From Clostridiales bacterium (GTDB lineage Bacteria; Bacillota; Clostridia; Christensenellales; Aristaeellaceae), in contig DUQZ01000027.1 in NCBI GenBank assembly GCA_012837525.1, positions 1-64,000 of the forward strand: DNA of 64,000 bases, read 5' to 3'. The translations under genes and the position numbers were made by a program. Below are positions 17,206 to 25,938 of this stretch, piece by piece (the stretch's first letter is position 1; each line of letters begins with the position of its first letter). The notes under the pieces were generated by a model that made no database searches, was not told where the DNA came from, and saw nothing but the letters and a program-made list of their open reading frames with translations.

Positions 17206-19470
17206 TTACCCATTCAGGGGAACACTTAATTTGTCTTTGAGCACATAGCGTGTCCCAAACACTGTGATATCAAGGCCCGCTCCTTCCAACACTTCAAAAC
17301 GCGCGGCAGTTTGGTCAACCGTCACCTTGATTAAACTGCCCTGGTAGGTGAGGGTAAAGGCATAGCCTTCAAGCTCCTTTGGCAGACAGGGCCGGAAGAC
17401 CAGGCCGTCGTGGTGCAGCCGCAAGCCGCCAAAGCCAAACACAATGCCCATCCAGCAGCCGCCCATGTTGGCGGCATGGATGCCGTCCGCCGTATTGCCG
17501 TGGGTGTCCTCCAAATCCAGCACCGCGCTTGCGCGGTAGTAGGAGAAGGCCTTCTCCACCTGCCCGGTTCGCGCCGCCATCATGGAGAACATGCACTCCG
17601 ACAGCGAGGAATCGTGCGTGGTGATCTCTTCATAATAATCATAGGTTTTACGGATGACGTCCTCGCTTTCGCCCTCCTCATACAAAAAGTGCGCCAGCAC
17701 CGTGTCCGCCTGCTTGCAGACCTGGTGGCGGTACAGGTAGAGGGGATGGTAGTGTAATAGCAGCGGGAATTTCTCCTCCGGGATGCTGTCCAGATCCATC
17801 CTGGCCTTTTTCAAAAAGGCGTCATCCTGCGCGCTGATGCCCAGGGTTTCATCAAAGGGCAGGTACATGGACGCGGCTGCTTTTTGGAAGGCGCCCAGTT
17901 CTTCCTGCGTTAGCCCGGTTTTGCGGATGACTGCATCCAGCCTGCCGGCCTTCTTCAAATCCGCGCATAAGCTGACCAGCCCGTTTAGGTGGTCCTGCGC
18001 GGAGCGGTTGGTGTAGTAGTTGTTGTTCACCACACAGCTGTACTCGTCCGGCCCTGTCACGCTGTCAATGCGGAACTGGCCATCATAAAAATGTCCCGCG
18101 TCCATCCACAGCCGCGCGGTTTCAATCAGGATTTCAGCGCCGGTATCCACCATAAAGTTCGCATCACCCGTTGCCTGGTAGTAGGTTAAAAAAGCGCGGG
18201 CCACAGCCCCGTTGATGTGGTACTGCGCGGAGCCGGAGGGGAAATAGGCGGAGCACTCGCTGCCGGTAATGGTGCGCCAGGCGTACAGCGCGCCTGTTTG
18301 GTGGCCCATCTCCCGGGCATGCTCTTTCGCGGAAGGCAGCATCGCGGCGCGGCTTCTCAGCAACTGCAGCGCGATCTCCGGATTGGTCAGCAAAAAGAAG
18401 GGGAACATGTAGATCTCTGTATCCCAGAAATAATGGCCCTCATAGCCTTCGCCGGACAAACCCTTGGAGGCGATGTTGCCAATACCGTCCCGCCCGGCCG
18501 AAGCCAGCAGCGTATACATGGACCAGGTGAGGGAGGCATTCAGCCCCTCGTCCCCGGTGACGCTGGCGCCTGCATGATGCCAGAATTGATTCAAATAGTC
18601 CTGCTGCTTTTGTGCCCAGTCCGCAAAATCTGCGGCGGCAGCCTGCTCAAGCAGTGCCAGCGCGTCTTCCTTTGGATGGTCAAAGCGCCGCGCGTCCGTG
18701 AACACGCAGTACTTCGTCAGGGTGAGCGATTCGTTCTTCTCAACCGCGCCTGTGAATACGGCTTCATTGACCTCGCCCGCTGTTTGATATTCAGCTGGCA
18801 ATTGCGGCACACTGCGGTGGGTAACGGCGCTTGCCATCACCAGATCCGACTGGGTCGTCTGCGCGGTCATCAACAGGACGCCGTCCCTGATGACGGCTTC
18901 CCGCACATCAATCATCTTTTTGCCCACGGAGGCTTTGCGTGGGTCATGCAGGTCAAAATCCTGCACCACATCCCCGTGCTGGGAGGAGGTGATTTGAATG
19001 GAACCGGACCAGTTGATCGGCGTGATCTGAACCTGCATAACGATCAGCTGCTGCACATCAAAGGAGGCCAGCCTGCTAAACAGCAGTTTTGTCTGTTTGC
19101 CCTTGGGCGAGGTCCAGGTGATGTCGCGGGTATAGACGCCGCGCCGCATGTCCAGTTCCTGCTCAAAATGGTCCAAGGTGCCTTCAAAGCAACTGAAGCG
19201 CTCCCCATCCAGCAGGATGTCCATGCCCTGTGTGTCGATGATGTTGACAATGCTCTGCTGTGTCTGCGCAAAGCCGTATAGCTTTTCCTCGTAATGAATG
19301 GGCGCGCTGTCATAAAAGCCGTTGATATAGCTGCCCCGGACGGAGCGCACGCCCGCCGGCACACCTTCCTCGAAGCTGGCGCGCATGCCCAGGTAGCCGT
19401 TGGCAATGTGAAACAAGGTCTCCCGCCGGGCCAGTTCCTTTTGATCAAAGCCTGAAAAACGAATCCGCAT
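17206..19470 (-). CDS. GH65 disaccharide phosphorylase (maltose/kojibiose/trehalose type)
   Basis: This 754-residue glycoside hydrolase family 65 protein cleaves an alpha-linked glucose disaccharide with phosphate to give beta-glucose 1-phosphate and a sugar. The order is an N-terminal super-sandwich (1-270), a linker, an (alpha/alpha)6 barrel with HYFWDTEIYMFPF (347-357), the catalytic acid motif TGPDEYSCVVNNNYYTN with Glu476, and a C-terminal beta domain. No signal peptide is present, so the enzyme is cytoplasmic. The specificity (maltose, kojibiose, nigerose or trehalose) is not decidable from motifs alone. It starts a unit with zwf 36 bases downstream. No beta-phosphoglucomutase gene is in the window. 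Confidence 0.9.
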   Translation of the reverse strand: MRIRFSGFDQKELARRETLFHIANGYLGMRASFEEGVPAGVRSVRGSYINGFYDSAPIHYEEKLYGFAQTQQSIVNIIDTQGMDILLDGERFSCFEGTLDHFEQELDMRRGVYTRDITWTSPKGKQTKLLFSRLASFDVQQLIVMQVQITPINWSGSIQITSSQHGDVVQDFDLHDPRKASVGKKMIDVREAVIRDGVLLMTAQTTQSDLVMASAVTHRSVPQLPAEYQTAGEVNEAVFTGAVEKNESLTLTKYCVFTDARRFDHPKEDALALLEQAAAADFADWAQKQQDYLNQFWHHAGASVTGDEGLNASLTWSMYTLLASAGRDGIGNIASKGLSGEGYEGHYFWDTEIYMFPFFLLTNPEIALQLLRSRAAMLPSAKEHAREMGHQTGALYAWRTITGSECSAYFPSGSAQYHINGAVARAFLTYYQATGDANFMVDTGAEILIETARLWMDAGHFYDGQFRIDSVTGPDEYSCVVNNNYYTNRSAQDHLNGLVSLCADLKKAGRLDAVIRKTGLTQEELGAFQKAAASMYLPFDETLGISAQDDAFLKKARMDLDSIPEEKFPLLLHYHPLYLYRHQVCKQADTVLAHFLYEEGESEDVIRKTYDYYEEITTHDSSLSECMFSMMAARTGQVEKAFSYYRASAVLDLEDTHGNTADGIHAANMGGCWMGIVFGFGGLRLHHDGLVFRPCLPKELEGYAFTLTYQGSLIKVTVDQTAARFEVLEGAGLDITVFGTRYVLKDKLSVPLNG

Positions 19471-19513
19471 ATCTGCTTCCTCTCTTGTTTTATTGATTGT
19501 CTATGCCCAAGTA

Positions 19514-19543
19514 TAACAGAAACCCGGATGCGACGCATCCGGG
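19514..19543 (-). terminator. Intrinsic terminator after the repeat-protein gene
   Basis: An 8-bp stem (CCCGGATG at 19523-19530, complement 19536-19543) with loop CGACG is followed on the minus strand by TTTCTGTTAT. It separates the repeat-protein gene from the GH65 unit downstream. Confidence 0.75.
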
Positions 19544-19562
19544 CTTCTGGTGTCCTGATGGT

Positions 19563-21929
19563 TTAAGGAATGGAGATATTGGAACGTCTGACAAAGCCGC
19601 GGATGGGCTGGCCGTTGTAGGTTGTCTCGATGTAGGCCCACCTGTCATCCAGGTAGGCAAGCAGGGTCACATTGGTGCCGGCGCTCAATTCAAAGATCTT
19701 TTGCGGCTGGATGATGGGGTCATCATTCACCGGGGCGTTCTTTGTGATGGTCGCTGTCTGGCTGCCGAAGTAAATCTCCGGGACACTCAAATCGCCTGGC
19801 AGCGCGGATTTGGAGATGTAGCCAATGCGGTAGAGGTTGTTGGAGAGGCCGTAGCCAATCAAGGCCCAATCGCCTTGCGTGCCCCACACCCTCAGCCGGC
19901 CGCCGCTGACGGCTGCCTTGCCGTTGGAGGCGCGGTAGTAATCAGTGCCCGGGCCGGAGTAAACAGCCTGTGAGCTGCCCCTGAAGGAGAAGGTTTGGTA
20001 ATTGGGCAGCATCTGCGCTTCGGTGATGGTGGCCGGGTCACGGAAGACGAAGACCACCTCATTGGGGCTGGCCACGCCCGAGCTGCTCACCGTCACGGTG
20101 ACGGTGGAGGAACCGGAGAGCACATAGCCGCTGGGCGCCTTGCTTCTGTCCGCGGTGATTTTCTGGGGCGCGGCGGAAGATACGCTGACCGTGGTGGAGT
20201 GCAGGATGGCGCCGTCCTGGTCTTTGTAGACCACCGGCACATTCACGGTGACAGGCGGGGCAGGGGGCGCGTAGGTAAACACCACCTGGGCGGGGTTGGC
20301 CACACCCGCGCTGCTCACGTTCACCTGCACATTGCGCGCGCTTTGCAGCACATAGCCGCTGGGCGCCCTGCCGTCATTGGCGGTCACAGTCGAGGTGCCC
20401 TGGGAGAACGTGACGGTGTGCCGGAAGAATTCCTTGTTGGCGTTGTCCTGGTAGATGACCGTCACATTGGCGCTGACCGGCTTGGCATACAGGAAGACCA
20501 CGCGGTCCTGTGACAGCATGCCGTTTTGGTACACAGTCACGTTGACATTTCTGGCGTTTTGCAGGGTATACCCGCTGCCCACCCTGCCGTCATTGGCCGT
20601 GATGGTGTGGGTGCCCTGGCCCAGGGCGCGCGTCTCGGTGTGTAAGGTCTTGCCATCGGTGTCTCGGTATTCAATGGTCAGCTGCGCGCTCACAGGCATG
20701 GCGTAGGTGAAGATTACCTGGTTTTGGGAGACAGTGCCGTTGGCGTACACGGTCACCTGCACGCTGCGGTTGCCCTGCAATTGGTAGCCGCTGGGCGCGC
20801 GGCTGTCATCCGCGGTGATGGTATGGGTGCCCGGCGCAAGCTGCCGGGTCTCATTAAAGAGGGGGTTGTTGGCCGCGTCGCGGTAGAGAATCTGGATGTT
20901 GGCCTTGACGGCGGCGCGGTAAGTAAAGATGACCGTGCTGGGGAAGGTTACGCCCTGGCTGGACGCGTACACCACAATGCTGCGGGCGGAGGTCAGCTCC
21001 ATCCCGGATGGCACCATGTTGTCATCCGCCGTCACCGTGGTATAGCCCGGCTGGACGGCAGCCTGGGTGGTGCGCAGCACATTGCCCGCCTCATCCCGGT
21101 AGCTGACCGGTACATAGAACAGGCTGGGGGTAGGCGTCGCAGACTGCAGCCGGCTGACGACGAAGTTGGCTTCACGCGGCGCGGTGGTGCGGTCGCTATT
21201 GACAACCACCACCATATCGCTGGCGCCGGATACATAGTAGCCCTGCGGCAGCTTGCTGGCGTCTGCCTTGACAAGCTGGGTGCCGACGTTGAGCAGCCGG
21301 TACTCACTGGCGATGACCTGGTTGTAGATGTCCTTGTAGTAAACGGGGAAATACACCTGCTGCGCAGGCGCCTGGGTGGGGGTGGGCTGGGCATAGGCCA
21401 GCTCGTAGCTGAAGATGACGCCGTTGGGCACGGCACGGCCGGTGTTGTCCACCTGCACATAGATGCTGCGCGTGCTCACCAGCCGGTAACCGGGCACCTG
21501 GCTGTCATCCGCCGTGATGATGTTCTGGCCGGGGGAGACGCGTACATTGACGGTTTTCAAGGTCTGCCCCTGGGTGGTCATGTAGTGCACAGGCACAGTA
21601 AACTGCGCGCCAATGGGGATGGGGTTGGGATAGGCGTAGAAATACACCAGCTTGTTGCTGACATAGGCAAAGCGCTCATCCGGCAGGATAATCTCATACC
21701 AGCCGGATTCCACCTGGCCTGTGGTCTTGAACACCTCGCCGGAATTGCCCCTGCCGATGATGGGATAATCCGTGCTGCCGCCGCTGCGCAGGTTGACGCT
21801 GCCGCTGCCAAGGATGGTCACCTCGCCGACAATCATCATGCCGTCAGCATGCGCGGGAACAGCCATGATGCCAAGCAGCATCATCAGCGCCAGCATCAGG
21901 GAGAGTAATTTTTGCCTGGGATTTTTCAT
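19563..21929 (-). CDS. Secreted SH3-like protein with seven MucBP-like repeats
   Basis: The 788-residue product has a signal peptide (1-28, ending VPAHADG). An N-terminal bacterial SH3-like domain follows (about 35-98, VNLRSGGSTDYPIIGRGNSG), then seven repeats of about 68 residues (110-629) and two C-terminal SH3-like segments (about 645-705 and 725-788). Each repeat has the plan V.YRD..G..L....V..G...ITADDSRAPSGY.L......V.V...G......VIFTY, resembling MucBP-type adhesion repeats. SH3-like ends commonly bind peptidoglycan, so a cell-wall-attached rod or adhesin is likely. There is no LPXTG or S-layer anchor. Proline/threonine linkers (QPTPTQAPAQ, ATPTPS) separate the early repeats. Confidence 0.8.
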   Translation of the reverse strand: MKNPRQKLLSLMLALMMLLGIMAVPAHADGMMIVGEVTILGSGSVNLRSGGSTDYPIIGRGNSGEVFKTTGQVESGWYEIILPDERFAYVSNKLVYFYAYPNPIPIGAQFTVPVHYMTTQGQTLKTVNVRVSPGQNIITADDSQVPGYRLVSTRSIYVQVDNTGRAVPNGVIFSYELAYAQPTPTQAPAQQVYFPVYYKDIYNQVIASEYRLLNVGTQLVKADASKLPQGYYVSGASDMVVVVNSDRTTAPREANFVVSRLQSATPTPSLFYVPVSYRDEAGNVLRTTQAAVQPGYTTVTADDNMVPSGMELTSARSIVVYASSQGVTFPSTVIFTYRAAVKANIQILYRDAANNPLFNETRQLAPGTHTITADDSRAPSGYQLQGNRSVQVTVYANGTVSQNQVIFTYAMPVSAQLTIEYRDTDGKTLHTETRALGQGTHTITANDGRVGSGYTLQNARNVNVTVYQNGMLSQDRVVFLYAKPVSANVTVIYQDNANKEFFRHTVTFSQGTSTVTANDGRAPSGYVLQSARNVQVNVSSAGVANPAQVVFTYAPPAPPVTVNVPVVYKDQDGAILHSTTVSVSSAAPQKITADRSKAPSGYVLSGSSTVTVTVSSSGVASPNEVVFVFRDPATITEAQMLPNYQTFSFRGSSQAVYSGPGTDYYRASNGKAAVSGGRLRVWGTQGDWALIGYGLSNNLYRIGYISKSALPGDLSVPEIYFGSQTATITKNAPVNDDPIIQPQKIFELSAGTNVTLLAYLDDRWAYIETTYNGQPIRGFVRRSNISIP
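20043..21602 (-). repeat. Seven in-gene repeats of about 204 bases
   Basis: The repeats span residues 110-175, 192-259, 271-337, 343-409, 414-481, 486-553 and 560-629 of the secreted SH3 protein. The middle three (343-553) are most alike, sharing HTITANDGR or a close variant, then GSGY or PSGY and a VVF..Y ending. This suggests recent duplication in the centre and older, drifted copies at both ends. Confidence 0.85.
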
Positions 21930-22039
21930 GTTTTACACCTCTTCTAACATGGTCATTCAGAAAGGATCATACACTATTTAGTATACCTTGACTGACTTAC
22001 ATTAAACGATGTGCTATGATGCACACAGGGGGGAGTAAG

Positions 22040-22654
22040 ATGGCAGATCGCAAGAATTACAACACACAGATGGAGCAGATCATCGCCCAGGTGGCGCAAA
22101 GCGGCAGAAAGGCTTCGCTTCTGTTGCATGTCTGCTGCGCGCCCTGCTCCAGCGCGGTGCTGGAGCGCCTGGCGGATGTGTTTGACATCACCCTCTTCTT
22201 TGACAATCCAAACCTGGATACAGCCGGTGAGCATGAGCAGCGCGCGCTGGAAACCGCCCGCCTGGTTCAGGAGATGGGCCTTTTTGCCCGCGTCATCATT
22301 TCGCCGTATGATCCGGATTCCTACCTGCATGCCGTAAAAGGGCTTGAGCGGGAGCCGGAGGGCGGCGCGCGGTGTGTGGCCTGTTTCAACCTGCGGCTGA
22401 CAAACAGCGCACACAAGGCAAAGGAGTTGGGCTGTGACTGGTTTACCACCACCCTGACCATCAGCCCGCGCAAGGACGCTGCCTTGCTCAATGACCTGGG
22501 TCTGGGGATTGGTGAACGCATTGGCGTGCCCTTCTTGCCCAGCGACTTCAAAAAGCGGGGCGGCTATCAGCACTCCATCGCGCTGAGCCGGGCGTTTGAA
22601 TTGTACCGGCAGGATTACTGCGGCTGCGTGTTTTCCAAACGCCACAAGGAGTAA
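22040..22654 (+). CDS. queH: Epoxyqueuosine reductase QueH
   Basis: QueH reduces epoxyqueuosine to queuosine in the wobble base of GUN tRNAs, using an iron-sulfur cluster instead of the cobalamin of QueG. I use the ATG at 22040 behind GGGGGGAGTAAG; an ATG 24 bases upstream lacks a ribosome site. The 204-residue product shows the cysteine cluster LLLHVCCAPCS (Cys32, Cys33, Cys36), RCVACFNLRL mid-protein, SPRKD, and the C-terminal YCGCVFS. This is the full family cysteine set. It stands alone between two minus-strand genes; no other queuosine gene is in the window. Confidence 0.93.
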   Translation: MADRKNYNTQMEQIIAQVAQSGRKASLLLHVCCAPCSSAVLERLADVFDITLFFDNPNLDTAGEHEQRALETARLVQEMGLFARVIISPYDPDSYLHAVKGLEREPEGGARCVACFNLRLTNSAHKAKELGCDWFTTTLTISPRKDAALLNDLGLGIGERIGVPFLPSDFKKRGGYQHSIALSRAFELYRQDYCGCVFSKRHKE

Positions 22655-22722
22655 TCAGGCTTCATCGCCTTTTCAACGCCTTCAGCTATTAAACGGGCTG
22701 GGGCCTTGTTTTCATGCACGGC

Positions 22723-23757
22723 CTACCATCTGTTCTTTACTTTTTCAAGAAACCCAATCAAGTTTTCAATATGAAGCGTCATGCCGTCATCCAGGATGGC
22801 TGTGCCGGTGAAGCGGCCAAACACCTGGTGCTGGTCAGAGGACAGCACAACCGCGTTGATGTGCGCGGCCCGGTCCAAAATCGGCTCAAAGCGCAGGTTG
22901 AGGCGGTTGTCCCCGTCCGTCACCTGCCAGGGGGCCAGATAATCCAGCTTGCCGCTGACACGCGGCACCTCAAAAGAAACCTGGCCCAGTTTGGTTGCCT
23001 TGCCGCCGTAAAACAGCATATTTTCCGTGGCGTTTGAGGTGTCGCCGAAGCCGTGCCCAATGTTGAGCCCAAAGGCGCGGCCATTGACGATGCCGGAGGC
23101 GGAGCCCCAGTACCATTCGTTGCTGTAGGGCCATACCCCGCGTCCCCAGTCCAATACGCCAAAGGCGGTGGCGGGGGAGAAATAGATGTCCTTTTGCCCA
23201 AAGATAACCCTGCCCTGCGCCGGCAGGCAGTTGATCTTTTGATTATAATAAAAATGATGAGGTTTTTTGCGGAAGGGCGTCACAATCACCATGCTGTCCT
23301 GGGGCGGGTTCTTAAGTTCCAAATCAAACAGAAGCTGTGTGCCTTTCTCTTTAAAATCATAGATATGCCCATAGATTTCCCGCTTGCTACCGCTGGTGAC
23401 AAAGTTCAGTTCATAATTCTTGCCGGCGATGCGGCTGTTCCCGCCCGCAGAGGAGGCAGGCAGGTTGAGTTTGCCCATCGGAAACCAGGTGATGAAACTT
23501 TGGGTGTGCTGGGCTTTCTCAGTAAAGTCAAGCAGGCTGACCGAGCACATGCCCATGTAGCCGTTGTCCGCGATGGTAAAGGCAATGCCGGCATGTTCGC
23601 TGCACACCAGGTAATAATCCCATTCCTTTATCCGGTACCGCGGCGCTTTGATCCGCTGCCTGTCATAGGATTTGATCAATGAATAGGCGTAGCCCACTTC
23701 GGTCAACCGCCCGTTGCGGTGATGCAGCGGCCCTTCATTCAACATCCTGGTTTGCAT
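22723..23757 (-). CDS. DUF2804 domain protein
   Basis: This 344-residue soluble protein is recognised as DUF2804 from RIKEWDYYLVCSEHAG near residue 45, FGVLDWGRGVWPYSNEWYWG near 200 and FGLNIGHGFGDTSNATENM near 230. The family has a beta-rich calycin-like appearance and no established activity. It has no signal peptide or membrane helix. It ends beyond the queH gene, which it faces convergently, and is followed upstream by a MocR-type regulator in the same direction with about 50 bases between. Function unknown. Confidence 0.85.
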   Translation of the reverse strand: MQTRMLNEGPLHHRNGRLTEVGYAYSLIKSYDRQRIKAPRYRIKEWDYYLVCSEHAGIAFTIADNGYMGMCSVSLLDFTEKAQHTQSFITWFPMGKLNLPASSAGGNSRIAGKNYELNFVTSGSKREIYGHIYDFKEKGTQLLFDLELKNPPQDSMVIVTPFRKKPHHFYYNQKINCLPAQGRVIFGQKDIYFSPATAFGVLDWGRGVWPYSNEWYWGSASGIVNGRAFGLNIGHGFGDTSNATENMLFYGGKATKLGQVSFEVPRVSGKLDYLAPWQVTDGDNRLNLRFEPILDRAAHINAVVLSSDQHQVFGRFTGTAILDDGMTLHIENLIGFLEKVKNRW

Positions 23758-23811
23758 ACGGTCCTCCTTCTATGCGCTTGGAACTGGTGGTATTATACCA
23801 TGTTTCGATAT

Positions 23812-25194
23812 TCACACAGACCAGGCCGCGCGCAGCCTGCCAACAGCCGCTTCCACCTGGTCATCCTCCAGGCCGCCAAAGCCCATCACCAGGGCAGGCG
23901 GCAGCTTGGCATCCAGGCAAAAATCATGAAGCCCCTGCAAAGGAATCTGCTGCACGGCTGCCTTTTTGATCAATTCTTCTTCTGACCGGCCTTTGATGCC
24001 AAACAAGAAATGAAGCCCTGCCTCCTGCCCAAACAGAAAACTGCCTGGGATTAGTTCAAGCAGCGCGCACAAGCGTTCACAGCGCTTCTGGTATCGGCTT
24101 CCGGCGCGGCGCAGGTGGCGGGTGTAATGCCCTTCTTTGATAAAGCGGGCCATGGTGTGTTGCTCAAACCGGGTCACCGTCTCCCCGCTGCGAAGCGCTG
24201 CGCTGGTAAACCTGCGGCTTAACTCCTGGGGCAGCGCCATATAGGCGATACGCAGCCCCGGGGCCAGGGAGCGGGAGAAGGTGCTCAGGTAAATCACCTT
24301 GCCAGCGGCGTCCAGGCTTTGCAAGGCAGGCAGCGGCCTGGTCGCGTAGCGGAATTCGGAGTCATAGTCGTCCTCAATCACATACCGCCCAGGGTGTTGC
24401 TGCGCCCAATGCAGCAGCTCCGCCCGCCGGCTGGCTGGCATGCTTACCCCGGTGGGAAACTGGTGAGCTGGGGTGATGTAGATCAGGTCCACCTCCGCGC
24501 GGGCAAGCGCGTCCATGCGCAAGCCGTTTTCATCAAGCAGGATGGGGACAGGCGTATGCCCGGCGCGCCGGATGACGCGGGCGGCCTCCAGGTAGCCCGG
24601 ATTCTCACAGGCAATGCGCAAAGGCCGCTCAAACAGCGCGCAGATGGCAAGCAGCAGCTGGTCTACACCCGAGGCGATCACCATGTTGTCAACAGTGGTC
24701 TGCACCCCACGGAACTGATATAAAAATTCTGCCAGCGCCGCGCGCAGGCTGTGTTCGCCCCTGGGGTTGCCGCGGTTCATCAAATCCGGTTCATCCAGCA
24801 GCGTTTCGCGGATCAGCCGCGCCCACAGCTTGCGGGGAAACAGGTTGATATCCGTGGACTGGGGGAGCAGGTCAAACAAGACGGGTGAGTGCGCTTCCGC
24901 TTGATGAACGGGCTGGGTTATGTCAGCCGAAGTCAGGGGCAGCATCTCCTCCACAAACAGGCCGCTTCGCGCTTTTGCGGTGATAAAGCCTTCCGCCTTT
25001 AACAAGGAATAGGCGTTGTTGACCGTTTGCTCGCTGATGCCCAAATGCCGGCTCAGCGCGCGGCGGGAGGGAAGCCTGGTGCCGCCTGCGATTTTGCCCG
25101 CCATAATATCCCGCGAGATGGCGCGGTATAGCTGTTCATACATGGGCAGCGCGCTTGCGATATCCAGGATTGGCGTCAAATCGGTCACGGGCAC
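23812..25194 (-). CDS. MocR/PdxR-type GntR regulator with aminotransferase-like domain
   Basis: This 460-residue regulator has a GntR winged helix (1-85; LPSRRALSRHLGISEQTVNN is the recognition region) joined to a fold-type I aminotransferase domain that normally senses pyridoxal phosphate. The substrate-domain motifs ENPGY, EDDYDSEFRY and APGLRIAYM are present. The position expected to hold the PLP-binding lysine (TFSKSL in many relatives) is Arg308 here (TFSRSL), so Schiff-base formation may be lost or altered. It is divergent from an ECF transporter gene, with TGGTATTTT arms in the shared 97-base gap. Start is a GTG; a second GTG two codons later is possible. Confidence 0.87.
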   Translation of the reverse strand: MPVTDLTPILDIASALPMYEQLYRAISRDIMAGKIAGGTRLPSRRALSRHLGISEQTVNNAYSLLKAEGFITAKARSGLFVEEMLPLTSADITQPVHQAEAHSPVLFDLLPQSTDINLFPRKLWARLIRETLLDEPDLMNRGNPRGEHSLRAALAEFLYQFRGVQTTVDNMVIASGVDQLLLAICALFERPLRIACENPGYLEAARVIRRAGHTPVPILLDENGLRMDALARAEVDLIYITPAHQFPTGVSMPASRRAELLHWAQQHPGRYVIEDDYDSEFRYATRPLPALQSLDAAGKVIYLSTFSRSLAPGLRIAYMALPQELSRRFTSAALRSGETVTRFEQHTMARFIKEGHYTRHLRRAGSRYQKRCERLCALLELIPGSFLFGQEAGLHFLFGIKGRSEEELIKKAAVQQIPLQGLHDFCLDAKLPPALVMGFGGLEDDQVEAAVGRLRAAWSV

Positions 25195-25197
25195 CTC

Positions 25198-25241
25198 TGG
25201 TATTTTAAAATTGATATGTTCTGGTACTTTACAAAATACCA
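25198..25241. promoter_or_regulatory. Inverted repeat in the MocR/ECF divergent region
   Basis: TGGTATTTT (25198-25206) and its complement AAAATACCA (25233-25241) flank a 26-base spacer. Further CTGGTA copies stand at about 25221 and 25269. MocR regulators commonly bind repeated sites between themselves and a divergent target, so this is the likely operator for both genes. Confidence 0.55.
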
Positions 25242-25291
25242 GTTACCTATATCATCATAAGCAATTCCTGGTATCTGTCAAGGAGGACGCA

Positions 25292-25873
25292 ATGCAAGGC
25301 AAGAAAACAAATCAAACGCTCCGGCTGGCGCTGGCCGGTATGATGGTGGCTGTGGTAATGGTATCCAACTACATCAGCATCCCCACCGCCTTTTCCAGGC
25401 TGCACGTGGCCAACGCCATCTGTCTGCTTGCGGGCATGCTGTTTGGCGGGCTGCAGGGCGGCATCATCGCGGGGCTTGGATCCGCGCTGTTTGACCTCAC
25501 CTACCCGGCCTACGCGGCGGAGGCATGGATCACCTTTTTGATGAAGGGCACCATGGCGCTGCTGTGCGGGCTCATTGTGAGCAGCGCCTGGGGCAGACGC
25601 AAGGGCCGCATGGCCTTAATCACCGGCTCCCTGGTTGGCGCTATCACCTATATTGTGCTGTATATCTCAAAAAACTACATCATGCTGCGCTGGGTGCGTC
25701 CGGTTCCGGTGGATACCATCGCCCCGGCACTGATTGGCAAACTTACCTCCTCCTTAATCAACGGCCTGTTCGCAGTCATCGTCGCGCCCATCCTCTTTGC
25801 GGCCTTGCTGCCAGCCCTTAAACGCGCGGGCCTGGCACACCAATTGCCATCCATCAACAACGCGAAGCAATAA
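25292..25873 (+). CDS. ECF transporter S component (vitamin uptake, possibly B6)
   Basis: The ATG at 25292 follows AAGGAGGACGCA; longer frames upstream run through the regulator gene and are not credible. The 193-residue protein has five or six membrane helices and the ECF riboflavin-type S-component pattern (MMVAVVMVSNYISIP, HVANAICLLAGMLFGGLQGG, GLGSALFDLTYPAYAAEAW). S components give substrate specificity and share the EcfAAT module, which is not in this window. Because the divergent regulator belongs to the PdxR/MocR family, pyridoxine or a related vitamin is the best guess, but riboflavin, thiamine precursors or pantothenate are not excluded. Confidence 0.8.
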   Translation: MQGKKTNQTLRLALAGMMVAVVMVSNYISIPTAFSRLHVANAICLLAGMLFGGLQGGIIAGLGSALFDLTYPAYAAEAWITFLMKGTMALLCGLIVSSAWGRRKGRMALITGSLVGAITYIVLYISKNYIMLRWVRPVPVDTIAPALIGKLTSSLINGLFAVIVAPILFAALLPALKRAGLAHQLPSINNAKQ

Positions 25874-25938
25874 TCCTAAAAAACCCGATAAATCCTCCTT
25901 TTCATGTGTATAATCAAGACATGGAAAGGAGTTTTTTT

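Noticed and set aside
15523-19281. Long plus-strand frames opposite zwf and the GH65 gene (about 300 and 354 codons)
   Set aside because: Both mirror well-identified minus-strand genes with intact catalytic motifs.
20724-21908. Plus-strand frame of about 394 codons opposite the repeat protein
   Set aside because: It is repetitive only because the opposite strand encodes seven repeats; no start site or fold is visible.
21974-22645. Minus-strand frame opposite queH
   Set aside because: queH on the plus strand has the full cysteine set and a strong ribosome site; the antisense frame has no motif.
25016-25291. N-terminal extension of the ECF transporter frame
   Set aside because: It would run through the MocR gene and its operator, while AAGGAGG directly precedes the ATG at 25292.
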